Source: a bacterium 0.1xD8-71
GTDB lineage: Bacteria > Bacillota > Clostridia > Lachnospirales > Lachnospiraceae
Assembly: GCA_003612405.1 (NCBI GenBank)
Contig: RAYR01000028.1
Coordinates: forward strand, 1 to 64,000
Reading direction: 5' to 3'
DNA length: 64,000 bases
Part shown: piece after piece, positions 7,607-16,090 of the stretch
Layout of the letters: every line of letters begins with the position of its first letter
How positions within the stretch are numbered: the first letter of the stretch is position 1
Translations under genes and position numbers: made by a program
Notes under the pieces: model-generated
The model's database searches: none
Told to the model about the DNA's origin: nothing
The model's input: only the letters and a program-made list of their open reading frames with translations

Positions 7607-8623
7607 TTATCCCTCATAATGCTCCAGAATCACAGCATGGGCAATACCGGGTATGGTCTGGCCTTCATTGAAACTTGTTTTGCTGAGAAGCGCCCCCGTA
7701 GGCACAAAAAGGACTCTCTTCCAGACGCCTTCCTCCAGTTTCTTTAAGATATAGGCCGACAGCACCACCGCGCTGCACCCACAGCCGGAACCGCCCGCAT
7801 CCGTATGCTGCCTCTCACTCTCATAAATCTCTATACCGCAGTCCATATGCTGTCTGGTAATATCAATCTGCACCTCCGAAAGCAGGTCAAAGAGAAGCTT
7901 CTGTCCCACCATTCCCAGATCACCGGTGATAATCTTATCATAATCCCTGGGCGCCCTGCCGAAATCTTCCAGACTCTGTCTGATGGTATCCGCCGCCGCG
8001 GGGGCCATACAGGCTCCCATGTTCATGGAATCCTTGATACCGTAATCCACGATCTTACCGATGGTAACTCCCTCCATCACCGCCCGTACTTTCTCACCGG
8101 GCTGCGCCGACAAAATAAAGGCACCGCTTCCCGTCACCGTCCAGGTCGCCGATTTGGGTCTTTGATTGCCATAGGCCAGCGGAAAGCGAAATTCTTTCTC
8201 CGCGCTGGCAAAATGACTGGATGTGATACAGGCTGCCTTCTGGGCAAAGGCACCCGCCACCGCCATGCCGCCCATGGCAAGGGACAGCCCGCAGGTAGAA
8301 CAGGCCCCATAAAGGCCCACATGCGGCACCTGATAACCAGAAAGTCCAAAGCTGCTGGCAATGGACTGCCCTAACAGGTCGCCTGCAAAAACCAGCTGTA
8401 AATTATCTTTTGCCAGTTTTGCCTTGCCAAGTGCAATTTCCAGCGCCTCTTTTTGCAGACTGCTCTCCGCATCTTCCCAGTTCTGTGCCCCGAACATATC
8501 GTCATACCCTGCTTTATCAAACAGTTTGCCCATGGGACCGTCTGCTTCCTTGCTGCCTACAATGGACGCGCTGCTGATAATATAAGGTTTACAAGTAAAC
8601 TGAAAACTTTGTTTTCCTAACAT
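7607..8623 (-). CDS. spoVAD: Stage V sporulation protein AD
   Basis: A 338-aa thiolase-fold protein that binds dipicolinic acid as part of the SpoVA complex in the spore inner membrane. Family signatures are QSFQFTCKPYIISSASIVG at the N-terminus, VFAGDLLGQSIASSFG, YGACSTCGLSLAMG, ITSSHFASAEKEFRFPLAYG and GGSGCGCSAVVLSAYIL. The start at 8623 follows GGAG at 8 nt; the upstream ATG adds 13 non-family codons. A sigma-G type promoter lies 68 nt upstream. It stands alone rather than between spoVAC and spoVAE. Confidence 0.95.
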   Translation of the reverse strand: MLGKQSFQFTCKPYIISSASIVGSKEADGPMGKLFDKAGYDDMFGAQNWEDAESSLQKEALEIALGKAKLAKDNLQLVFAGDLLGQSIASSFGLSGYQVPHVGLYGACSTCGLSLAMGGMAVAGAFAQKAACITSSHFASAEKEFRFPLAYGNQRPKSATWTVTGSGAFILSAQPGEKVRAVMEGVTIGKIVDYGIKDSMNMGACMAPAAADTIRQSLEDFGRAPRDYDKIITGDLGMVGQKLLFDLLSEVQIDITRQHMDCGIEIYESERQHTDAGGSGCGCSAVVLSAYILKKLEEGVWKRVLFVPTGALLSKTSFNEGQTIPGIAHAVILEHYEG

Positions 8624-8690
8624 GCCGCTATCTCCTTTACTCACACCGGACAGCGTATGCAACCGCCGTCACGCCGATTTTTCCTAGTGA

Positions 8691-8721
8691 TAGTATGCAT
8701 GTTTTTCGCATCCTTTATTCC
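8691..8721 (-). promoter_or_regulatory. Probable forespore (sigma-G/sigma-F) promoter of spoVAD
   Basis: On the minus strand GGAATA (8716-8721) is followed, 18 nt later, by CATACTA (8691-8697). This fits the known sigma-G consensus (GAATA-type -35, CATACTA -10). The same -10 occurs upstream of spoVAA at 39.87 kb. Confidence 0.7.
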
Positions 8722-8747
8722 GGCGTTTTCCAAGGGATTGTTTCCTG

Positions 8748-9422
8748 CTAATATCCTTCCACCGGGATCATATCATACGCGATATCCTGATTTTCCTGAC
8801 AGCAGACCGCCACGCAATAATCCTCAATCTCTTCATACTCTTTCATATAATAGTATTTGGCATCCACCTTATGCCGCACCCGGATTCTCTCACTTTCCTC
8901 ATCCACATGGATTGTAAAATCTGAAAGCGGCAGTGACATGCCTCTGCCGGTAACTTTCAGAAAACTCTCTTTCATCGTCCAGATGCGAAACATTCTCTGG
9001 GTCTGCTCCTGCTCCTTATCCACCGCATACAGCCAGTCCTGCTCCTCCCTGGCAAAAAAACGGTCTGCCACCTTAAGGCGGCCCTGTTTCACATACTCAA
9101 TATCATTCCCTACAGGCTTATCCCCTATACTGCAAATGGCATAGTTTCCCGAATGAGACAGGGAAAAATGAATTTCCGGATGATACTTTAAGACCGGCTT
9201 GCCCCACTTTCCAATCTCATACTCGGTACTGCGCTCCCGCAGTCCGTATACCGACAGCGCATGATCTAACAGAATCCCTGCTCCCAGACTCCTGTTCTTA
9301 TCTTTCTCATGCTTTAAAAGTGCCACCTTCTGCTGCCGGTACGGCGACAGAAGTTTAAGCTTCTCCTGAAACAAGGTCTCGTTATCCAAACAACGCACAT
9401 CCATATAGTACGTGTAAACCAT
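8748..9422 (-). CDS. Sfp-type 4'-phosphopantetheinyl transferase
   Basis: A 224-aa enzyme transferring phosphopantetheine from CoA to carrier-protein serines. The Mg/CoA motif is VGNDIEYV (Asp107, Glu109) and the second motif is FRIWTMKESFLKVTGRG with Glu152, both as in Sfp. HFSLSHSG (85-92) is the usual CoA-binding segment. The length suits the two-lobed Sfp class rather than the short AcpS class. No NRPS or PKS is nearby, so its carrier protein is not identifiable here. It starts 3 nt after the helicase gene stop on the opposite reading side. Confidence 0.9.
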   Translation of the reverse strand: MVYTYYMDVRCLDNETLFQEKLKLLSPYRQQKVALLKHEKDKNRSLGAGILLDHALSVYGLRERSTEYEIGKWGKPVLKYHPEIHFSLSHSGNYAICSIGDKPVGNDIEYVKQGRLKVADRFFAREEQDWLYAVDKEQEQTQRMFRIWTMKESFLKVTGRGMSLPLSDFTIHVDEESERIRVRHKVDAKYYYMKEYEEIEDYCVAVCCQENQDIAYDMIPVEGY

Positions 9423-9424
9423 GA

Positions 9425-11575
9425 TTATTTCCTTCCTATTCTGCCATAACAGCGCTCACAGACCGGATACGCATAATCCCACATGAGCGGTCTGCCGCAG
9501 ATACGGCACCTCTTCTCAAACTGTCCTTTATCTTCTTTGAGCATCTCCCCGATCTCATGCTGGGCCCATTCTCTGTTAGCCGCCACTTCCTCCTTATCGA
9601 CAACCCAGGCCATTCTGGCAGAAAACTGCGTATACAGATCAAGCTGCTTATAATAAGATTCCAATCCTTCCAGGGAAAAATCCTTGGGCAGCATCGGACA
9701 GTTCTGCTGTTTTTCCGGTCTCTCACAATAACGCAGCCATAGTTGCAGCACATCTCTGTCCTTCACATCAAAAGGACAGGTGATTAATGTAAGCACCAGC
9801 TTCCTGTCATCCATGAAAGGAATTTTCTTTCTGTAATTCTTAAGATACCTGTATTTGTTAATACTCTCCGCCATGGAGATCTTATCATACATGGGCAGAT
9901 TCCTGGTCTTCTCCCAAGCCGCTATGACCTCATCCAGTTCCAGGTCTATGTCCAACAGCACTTCCGGGAACCCGACCCTGGCCCGCTTCAGCGGATAAAA
10001 GGGTTCGGCCAGCTTCTTGCCCACATATTCCATATCCATGGCAGACTGCACATAGCCCACATCATAATACCCATATCTGCCGGCCCGGCCCGCAATCTGT
10101 CTGATTTCCTCCGAAAGCAGCCTGCGCATACCCACCCCGTCAAATTTGGTGGTGCTCATAAAGATGACCCGTCTGATGGGCAGGTTGATCCCCATACCGA
10201 TGGCATCCGTGGCCACCACCACCTTATTGTAGCCCTCCGTAAAGAGCTTCACCTGCTCCTGTCTGGTCTGGGGAGGCAGGTTCCCGTAAATGACACTGGC
10301 CTTGATTCCCCGGCTTTCCAGTTCGGCGGCAATGGCCAGTACATTTTTCTTGGAAAAGGCAATCAGGGCGTCCCCCTTCTCCACATCCTTTTCAATATCA
10401 TAGCGCTGGGGAATAAACTCCAGTCTGGTGTTGCGTTCATGCATGACAATCTCATAAGTGTCGCCGCAGCGTTCTATCATCCTGACCAGCAGTTCCTGGG
10501 CCGTCCCGGAGCTGCATACATGAATCTCCTGGGCCCGGATGCCGAGAATCGCTCTCGTCCAATAACTGCCCCGGTTCTCGTCCGCCATCATCTGTGCCTC
10601 GTCGATTACGGCAATATCATAGACTTCCCGGATATTCAGGATTTCCACCGTGGATGCCTGCACAAAGCTTCCGGGTGTGAGAATCGTCTCCTCACCGGTT
10701 ATCATATTGCAGGGAATACCGGAGGTCATCATACGGTCATACACCTCCAGCGCCAGAAGCCGCAACGGCCCCAGATAAATTCCCCGATATGCCTGCCTGA
10801 GTCTTTGCAGGGCCTGGTAAGTCTTCCCGCTGTTGGTGGGGCCGATATGCAGGATGAAATGCCGCTTCATACCCCGTGCTTCCGGATACTGCTTCTCCGG
10901 CTCCGCCTCCATCAGCTCTTCAATCCTCTGGCCCACAAGATACTGCATATAATCTTCTTTATAGATTTCATAGAGAGACTTCTTCTTTAGAAGTACCGCC
11001 GTCTTCTCCATGGCCGCAATATCCTCCGCCACGGCGCCGGGCGCCATTTTCTTTAAGAAAGAAATATCCAATCTGGCCAACATCCTGACGATGCGCCGAT
11101 ACCTTTTGAGCCATGCCACATCACGCTGTACTACCGTATAACCCACCTGCTCCGTCTTCTTATGCAATTCTTTCATATCTGCCAGTACCTGGTGGGTCTC
11201 CTGCTTTTTCTTGCGGGCAATGCGGCGCTCCAGCTGCCCCAGCTGTTTCTCCGTACCCCTGGTCAGCCGGCGTTCCGGCTCTTTAACCGGCTGTAAGAAA
11301 GCTTTCTCATAGACGGCCCATACCTGCTGTGATATCTCATCCTGAATTCTGGCTGAAGTATCCTGTGTTCTCACACTGCCCTGCACAGCTTGTTCCATTC
11401 CCTGTCCGGTCTGAGTATTTTCTTTCTTATTCCTGCGCCTGCGTCTTTTTCGCTTTGCCTGTTGTAGATTCTTTGCATCTGTCTCCACAGTGTTTATCCG
11501 GCCGCCGGCTTTCCCGCCCTGTTCATCCCTGCTATTCTTTTCTTCTATCGTCTTTTGCCTATCCTGCATAATCAC
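9425..11575 (-). CDS. Suv3-like ATP-dependent RNA helicase
   Basis: A 716-aa superfamily-2 helicase resembling mitochondrial Suv3. Walker A is GPTNSGKT (245-252), motif II DEAQ (325-328), then GNLPPQTRQEQ, VVATDAIGMGINLP and QIAGRAGRYG. The N-terminal 240 residues hold a very basic stretch (KRKRRRRRNKK, 41-51) and a helical region. The C-terminus ends in a CxxC...CxxC zinc ribbon (CRICGRP, CERCYG). The family is best known in mitochondria as the degradosome helicase; clostridial members are uncharacterised. The start is uncertain (GTG 11575 or ATG 11569), with only a weak ribosome site. Confidence 0.85.
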   Translation of the reverse strand: MIMQDRQKTIEEKNSRDEQGGKAGGRINTVETDAKNLQQAKRKRRRRRNKKENTQTGQGMEQAVQGSVRTQDTSARIQDEISQQVWAVYEKAFLQPVKEPERRLTRGTEKQLGQLERRIARKKKQETHQVLADMKELHKKTEQVGYTVVQRDVAWLKRYRRIVRMLARLDISFLKKMAPGAVAEDIAAMEKTAVLLKKKSLYEIYKEDYMQYLVGQRIEELMEAEPEKQYPEARGMKRHFILHIGPTNSGKTYQALQRLRQAYRGIYLGPLRLLALEVYDRMMTSGIPCNMITGEETILTPGSFVQASTVEILNIREVYDIAVIDEAQMMADENRGSYWTRAILGIRAQEIHVCSSGTAQELLVRMIERCGDTYEIVMHERNTRLEFIPQRYDIEKDVEKGDALIAFSKKNVLAIAAELESRGIKASVIYGNLPPQTRQEQVKLFTEGYNKVVVATDAIGMGINLPIRRVIFMSTTKFDGVGMRRLLSEEIRQIAGRAGRYGYYDVGYVQSAMDMEYVGKKLAEPFYPLKRARVGFPEVLLDIDLELDEVIAAWEKTRNLPMYDKISMAESINKYRYLKNYRKKIPFMDDRKLVLTLITCPFDVKDRDVLQLWLRYCERPEKQQNCPMLPKDFSLEGLESYYKQLDLYTQFSARMAWVVDKEEVAANREWAQHEIGEMLKEDKGQFEKRCRICGRPLMWDYAYPVCERCYGRIGRK

Positions 11576-11587
11576 ACTCTTTTACTA

Positions 11588-12487
11588 TCAGAAAAACATC
11601 ATTACGTTTTCACTAATTCTTTCCAAATCCAAATCCAGAAAATCCGAAAGGCTGTCCGGCACATAATAAACGACTGCCTTCGACATGATGAAGCCGCAAA
11701 TGATCACAAAAACCAGAATCAGGATACTCACAATCAGCGGGAAAATATCCTGCCTTTTATCCGGAATATATGCCGCCATTGCCGTTGCCATAGTCAGAAA
11801 TCCCCAGATATTCCCAAACACAAACAGGGAAAATCCAATGCCGGGGCTTACTACAAATAATATAATTGACACTAAAATCGTCGGAATCATCACAGCGCTT
11901 CTGATGGCAGCCGCCGACATCATCTTCGGATAAGTAGTCCCGCATTGCATAAGCGCATGTCCGCCCCACAACAGCAATGCCAGAATACAGGATTGTAACA
12001 CAGATACAATCACTGTCACAATCAGCGCTCTAAAATATGGGAAGTTAATCGTTCCTCCTCCCAGATATGCCAAACCCGAATTGGCCGCTGTAAATAGAGA
12101 ATGACCCACGACCATGGCAAACAATGCACTCGCAATTCCCTGAAGGGCAAAGAAAATAAACGCCGTCTTTAAATCTGCTACAGCAATTGCCTCACTTCCC
12201 ATGGTCACCGGTCTTTTCAAAATTCCCAGGAGATTTCCTGTTATCTGATCAGCCTTTCCTCCGGTGCCCTGCCGACCGGATGCAGACTGTCCTGTTGTCT
12301 GCTGCAACGGCGGCATCTGGTATCCCATCTGCGGCTGTACCGGCGGAATCTGATACCCCATCTGTGACTGCGATGCTGACGCCTGCACTTGTCCCTGCTG
12401 TCCTCCATAAAACGTGTTCTGTGTCATACAATTGCAGACTTCTCCTCCCTGTAAGGGACGCCCGCACCGCGCGCAAAAATTACCCAT
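11588..12487 (-). CDS. Zinc-ribbon multi-pass membrane protein
   Basis: A 299-aa protein. The N-terminus is a CxxC/CxC zinc-ribbon-like knuckle (FCARCGRPLQGGEVCNC), then a low-complexity Gln/Gly/Pro/Met stretch (about 25-85) with a repeated QMGYQ-PP-Q unit. About five hydrophobic segments follow, with helices around 112-130, 150-175, 200-222 and later, resembling a Yip1-type membrane domain. AGGAGG lies upstream of the start. It is 12 nt upstream of the helicase gene. Function unknown; zinc-ribbon membrane proteins of this layout are common in clostridia. Confidence 0.65.
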   Translation of the reverse strand: MGNFCARCGRPLQGGEVCNCMTQNTFYGGQQGQVQASASQSQMGYQIPPVQPQMGYQMPPLQQTTGQSASGRQGTGGKADQITGNLLGILKRPVTMGSEAIAVADLKTAFIFFALQGIASALFAMVVGHSLFTAANSGLAYLGGGTINFPYFRALIVTVIVSVLQSCILALLLWGGHALMQCGTTYPKMMSAAAIRSAVMIPTILVSIILFVVSPGIGFSLFVFGNIWGFLTMATAMAAYIPDKRQDIFPLIVSILILVFVIICGFIMSKAVVYYVPDSLSDFLDLDLERISENVMMFF

Positions 12488-12617
12488 TTTCTTTCCTCCT
12501 TAATACGCTTTGGTATTTTCTATATATCGCTTCACAGAATAAATATGCATTTAAATCTTACATCGGAAGTTTGGGGTTGTCAAATCGACACCTTCTGCAT
12601 ATTCCTTGCCCTGCATC

Positions 12618-13253
12618 CTATTCCATCCCATACAACAGCGCATTACAGACTGCCGCCGCCACATTACTGCCGCCCTTACGTCCTCTCGCCACGATATAGG
12701 GCACCGGCGCCTGCATGATCAGTTCCTTGGCCTCCACCACATGGACAAATCCCACCGGTACACCGATGATCAGTCTGGGTGACAGCCTTCCCTCTGCAAT
12801 CAGATCATACAACTTAAGCAGAGCTGTAGGCGCATTTCCAATAGCATAAATATAATTCTCTCCCATTATGGCAGACTTTTCCATACTGACAGCTGCTCTG
12901 GTAATTCCTCTCTCCTTTGCCTGGGCCGCCACATCCGTATCCGCCATAAAACAGTGTACCTTTCCCCCATAAATTGAAAGCTTCTCTTTATTGATACCTG
13001 CCTTTGCCATATTGGTATCGGTGACGATACTGCACCCTTCCCGGATGGCCTGTCTAGCACACTCTATGGCACCATCCGAAAAACACAGGCTGTCCACATA
13101 AGAAAAATCTGCCGTCGTGTGAATCACCCGCTTGATAATGGGTGCCTGCAACGCATCCAGCGGATGCGGCAGTTCCTGTTCGATGATTTCAAAGCTCCTG
13201 CGCTCAATCTCTGCGGGCGGCAGTATCTTATCACGCTCTGTCAATGATTTCAT
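12618..13253 (-). CDS. cbiC: Cobalt-precorrin-8 methylmutase
   Basis: A 211-aa CbiC/CobH enzyme that moves the C-11 methyl to C-12 to give cobyrinate. Visible marks are PAEIERRSFEII, IIKRVIHTTADFSY with the catalytic His, TDTNMAKAGI, GNAPTALLKL and the C-terminal GRKGGSNVAAAVCNALLY. The start at 13253 is inside the cbiP reading frame (23-nt overlap) with GGAG 8 nt upstream; the 58 codons before it are a cbiP shadow. It is the last gene of the cobalamin cluster. Confidence 0.95.
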   Translation of the reverse strand: MKSLTERDKILPPAEIERRSFEIIEQELPHPLDALQAPIIKRVIHTTADFSYVDSLCFSDGAIECARQAIREGCSIVTDTNMAKAGINKEKLSIYGGKVHCFMADTDVAAQAKERGITRAAVSMEKSAIMGENYIYAIGNAPTALLKLYDLIAEGRLSPRLIIGVPVGFVHVVEAKELIMQAPVPYIVARGRKGGSNVAAAVCNALLYGME

Positions 13254-14739
13254 ATATTTTCTCCATATCCAGATGCTTCCGCACCGCATCCGCCAGCATG
13301 TCATACTGGGTTTCCTTAAACTCCCGATAGGACTGTGCCGTATCCGCCGGATACAGTATTTCCGGTGTAAGCCCTCTGTCTTCACATACCAGCGTAAGCA
13401 GTACCCTGGTAAATTCCATATTTTCAAAAATTCCGTGCAGATAGGTACCCATCACCCGGCCGCATACACAGCCGTCCACCCGGCCATCCTCCAGCCTGCA
13501 AAAAGGCGTTCCGGCTCCGGTTGGCACACTTTCCCCCATATGAATCTCATACCCTTCCACGGTCAGACCATCAAATGCCCCTTCTTCCAGGCCAAAGCTT
13601 ATCCTGCCCCTGATACGGGTTCTTTTCTTCTCCTGCCCAAAGACTGTTTTCACCGGCAAAAGCCCCATACCGCGCATCCTGCCGCCGCCTTCCACCCCGG
13701 AGGCATCCGTAATCTCCTCTCCCAGCATCTGGTAACCGCCGCAGATTCCCAGGATCCGGCATCCCTTTGCCGCACACTGTAAGACGGCCGCCTCCATACC
13801 GCTCTCCCGCAAATGCTTTAAGTCCTGCATGGTGTTCTTACTGCCCGGCAGAATCAGCAGATCCGGTTTCCCTATCCGCTCCAACTGTTCCGCCCGCTCC
13901 ACATACAGTAACGACACAGACGCAAACCTGGCCAGCGGATTAAAATCTGTAAAATTGGACAGATGGGTCAGTCTGACCACCGCTATCTGTATGAGTTTAT
14001 CCTCTCCCGTATAGACAAGCTGTTCCGACAGACTGTCCTCATCCTCAATCCGAAGAGACAGATAGGGCAAGATTCCAAGTGTCTTTATCCCGCATCTTTG
14101 GTATAGCATCTCCGGGCCCGGTGCCAGCAGTCCGGCATCTCCTCTGAATTTGTTGATGATAAACCCCTTGATCCGTTCTCGTTCCTGTTCTTCCAATAAT
14201 AACACAGTTCCCAGAAGCTGTGCAAATACCCCGCCCCTGTCGATGTCTCCCACCAACAGCACCGGTGCATCCACGAGTTCGGCCAGGCCCATATTCACAA
14301 TATCGTCCGCTTTCAGGTTAATCTCCGCAGGACTCCCTGCTCCCTCAATCACAATGATATCCGCCTCTTCCTCCAGCCTGTGATACGCTTCCATGACCTG
14401 TGGAATCAGCGTCTTCTTCAACTGAAAATATTCCAGGGCGCTGTAATTGCCCAATACCCTGCCGTTTACAATGACCTGGGAACCCACATCGCTGGTGGGC
14501 TTTAGCAGAATCGGATTCATGCATACTCTGGGGGCAATCCCGGCCGCCTCCGCCTGCACCACCTGGGCCCGGCCCATCTCCAGTCCCTCCGCTGTGATAT
14601 AGGAATTAAGCGCCATATTCTGGGACTTAAAAGGTGCCGCACGATAGCCGTCCTGCTTCAGCACTCTCAAGATTCCCGCTGCCATAAGGCTCTTACCCGC
14701 ATTGGACATGGTGCCCTGTATCATCAGATTTTTCGCCAT
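13231..14739 (-). CDS. cbiP: Cobyric acid synthase
   Basis: A 502-aa glutamine-dependent amidotransferase (CbiP/CobQ) that amidates adenosylcobyrinate a,c-diamide at four side chains. The N-terminal ATPase has GTMSNAGKS (9-17), VIEGAGSPAEINL and DIDRGGVFAQL. The C-terminal class-I glutaminase has Cys333 in GICGGYQMLG and GTYLHGIFE with the catalytic His. GGAGG lies just before the ATG. It overlaps cbiC by 23 nt and is 55 nt downstream of cbiB. Confidence 0.96.
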   Translation of the reverse strand: MAKNLMIQGTMSNAGKSLMAAGILRVLKQDGYRAAPFKSQNMALNSYITAEGLEMGRAQVVQAEAAGIAPRVCMNPILLKPTSDVGSQVIVNGRVLGNYSALEYFQLKKTLIPQVMEAYHRLEEEADIIVIEGAGSPAEINLKADDIVNMGLAELVDAPVLLVGDIDRGGVFAQLLGTVLLLEEQERERIKGFIINKFRGDAGLLAPGPEMLYQRCGIKTLGILPYLSLRIEDEDSLSEQLVYTGEDKLIQIAVVRLTHLSNFTDFNPLARFASVSLLYVERAEQLERIGKPDLLILPGSKNTMQDLKHLRESGMEAAVLQCAAKGCRILGICGGYQMLGEEITDASGVEGGGRMRGMGLLPVKTVFGQEKKRTRIRGRISFGLEEGAFDGLTVEGYEIHMGESVPTGAGTPFCRLEDGRVDGCVCGRVMGTYLHGIFENMEFTRVLLTLVCEDRGLTPEILYPADTAQSYREFKETQYDMLADAVRKHLDMEKIYEIIDRA

Positions 14740-14794
14740 AACCCCCTCCCCGACGCAACCGTCGTGAAATCGATTTGTAATCTTTCGTTCCTCT

Positions 14795-15808
14795 TCACTT
14801 CAAAACCCCAAATACCACACCGGCCAGCACTCCCATACATAAGAGCCACATCAACAAAGACGTCATATACAACAGCCTGTTGGCCCGCCGGATATCCGCC
14901 GCCTCCACAGGCCGTAAATCATCCCCAATATAAGGTTTCTCCACCCTGCGCCCAAAATACCAGGCGTCTCCCGCAAGCCGAAGCCCCAGGGCCCCCGCGC
15001 AGGCCGCCTCCGTCTGGGCGGAATTGGGACTGGCATGTTTCCGGCAGTCCCGGCGATAGATTCTGAGAGCACGACCGGGATGATATAACAGGGCATCTTT
15101 TCGCTCTTCTTTATTGCTTATTAGTTTACATAACACCGTTCCCGCAATCATCAGCCAGGCTGCCAGCCTGCTGGGAATAAAGTTCACTGCATCATCCAAC
15201 CTGGCCGCACATCTGCCAAAGTCAAGATAGCGGTCACTCTTATAACCGATCATGGAATCCATGGTATTGACTGTCTTATATAATACTCCAAGAACGCCTC
15301 CGCCCAGGGTAAGGTACAACAGGGGCGCAATGACGCCGTCCGAAGTATTCTCCGCCACCGTCTCCACTGCCGCCCTGGCAATACCGTCCTTATCCAGGCG
15401 GGCCGTATCCCTCCCCACAATCATGGACACGGCCTGCCTGGCCTGTTCCACATCTTCTGCCTCCAGCGCCTGACAGACTTTCATGCTCTCTGTTTTCAGG
15501 TCTTTCATGGACAACATCTGATAAAAAACAATGCTCTCTACGGCAATTCCCAGAACGATATGTATATGATACACCGCAGCAAGTCCTATAAATGTCACTC
15601 CACCGCATAAAAAAAGCATCACCACGACCAGAAGCTGACCCCTGCGCCGCTTGCGCCTTCCGTCGTCCGCCTCCTGTAAGAATCTTTTTTCCAGACCGGA
15701 GCACAGCCTCCCAATCAGGCGGATCAGATGAGGCCATCCATGAGGATCTCCCAGGATAAGGTCAAGCAATGCCCCGATTACCAGACACCATATTCTGCTT
15801 TGCAGCAT
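14795..15808 (-). CDS. cbiB: Adenosylcobinamide-phosphate synthase
   Basis: A 337-aa membrane protein (CbiB/CobD) joining aminopropanol (phosphate) to cobyric acid. Visible features are LLDLILGDPHGWPHLIRLIGR near the start, ETVAENTSDGVIAPLLY, VNTMDSMIGYKSDRYLDFGRCAARLDD and SPNSAQTEAACAGALGL. Hydrophobic segments lie near 50-95 and at the C-terminus. ATG 15808 was chosen because GGTGGAG sits 9 nt upstream; a Met two codons earlier is too close. It follows a two-component operon terminator, so it probably has its own promoter. Confidence 0.95.
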   Translation of the reverse strand: MLQSRIWCLVIGALLDLILGDPHGWPHLIRLIGRLCSGLEKRFLQEADDGRRKRRRGQLLVVVMLFLCGGVTFIGLAAVYHIHIVLGIAVESIVFYQMLSMKDLKTESMKVCQALEAEDVEQARQAVSMIVGRDTARLDKDGIARAAVETVAENTSDGVIAPLLYLTLGGGVLGVLYKTVNTMDSMIGYKSDRYLDFGRCAARLDDAVNFIPSRLAAWLMIAGTVLCKLISNKEERKDALLYHPGRALRIYRRDCRKHASPNSAQTEAACAGALGLRLAGDAWYFGRRVEKPYIGDDLRPVEAADIRRANRLLYMTSLLMWLLCMGVLAGVVFGVLK

Positions 15809-15894
15809 CTCCATCTGCTCCACCACCCTTCCACTATCATAACATATAATTAAGAATACTATATCTTCGCCTGAAAAAAAAGTACATGGCAAAC

Positions 15895-15920
15895 GAAACA
15901 GGCCGGCAAACGCCGGCCCA
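15895..15920 (-). terminator. Terminator after the histidine kinase operon
   Basis: Perfect GGCCGGC (15901-15907) / GCCGGCC (15912-15918) hairpin with loop AAAC. On the minus strand it is followed by TGTTTCGTTT. Confidence 0.8.
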
Positions 15921-15931
15921 GTCATCAGGTT

Positions 15932-16090
15932 TTATTCCTTTCCTATCCATCTTAAACAAGTGTCTAAAGCACTCTCTCCTGTACCGCTTACAATATCCGG
16001 GGTTGTACCATATTCCTCGCTGCCGGTTCCATCCGCCGTCACACTCACCGCCAGGACAAGCCCTGCCGTCAATATGCTTCTCTTCCTCAT
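15932..16090 (-). CDS. Small secreted-looking peptide overlapping the kinase stop
   Basis: A 52-aa reading frame whose ATG overlaps the kinase TGA (ATGA). It starts MRKRSILTAGLVLAVSVTADG: three basic residues, a hydrophobic stretch and a possible Ala cleavage site, as in a short Sec signal peptide. The tail is acidic/polar with one Cys (ESALDTCLRWIGKE). It lies between the kinase and the terminator, so it belongs to that operon. It could be a peptide ligand or a remnant of a longer exported protein. No family is recognised. Confidence 0.5.
   Translation of the reverse strand: MRKRSILTAGLVLAVSVTADGTGSEEYGTTPDIVSGTGESALDTCLRWIGKE

Noticed and set aside
10439..10990. 183-codon plus-strand frame antisense to the Suv3-like helicase
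   Set aside because: Antisense to conserved helicase motifs; no family features.
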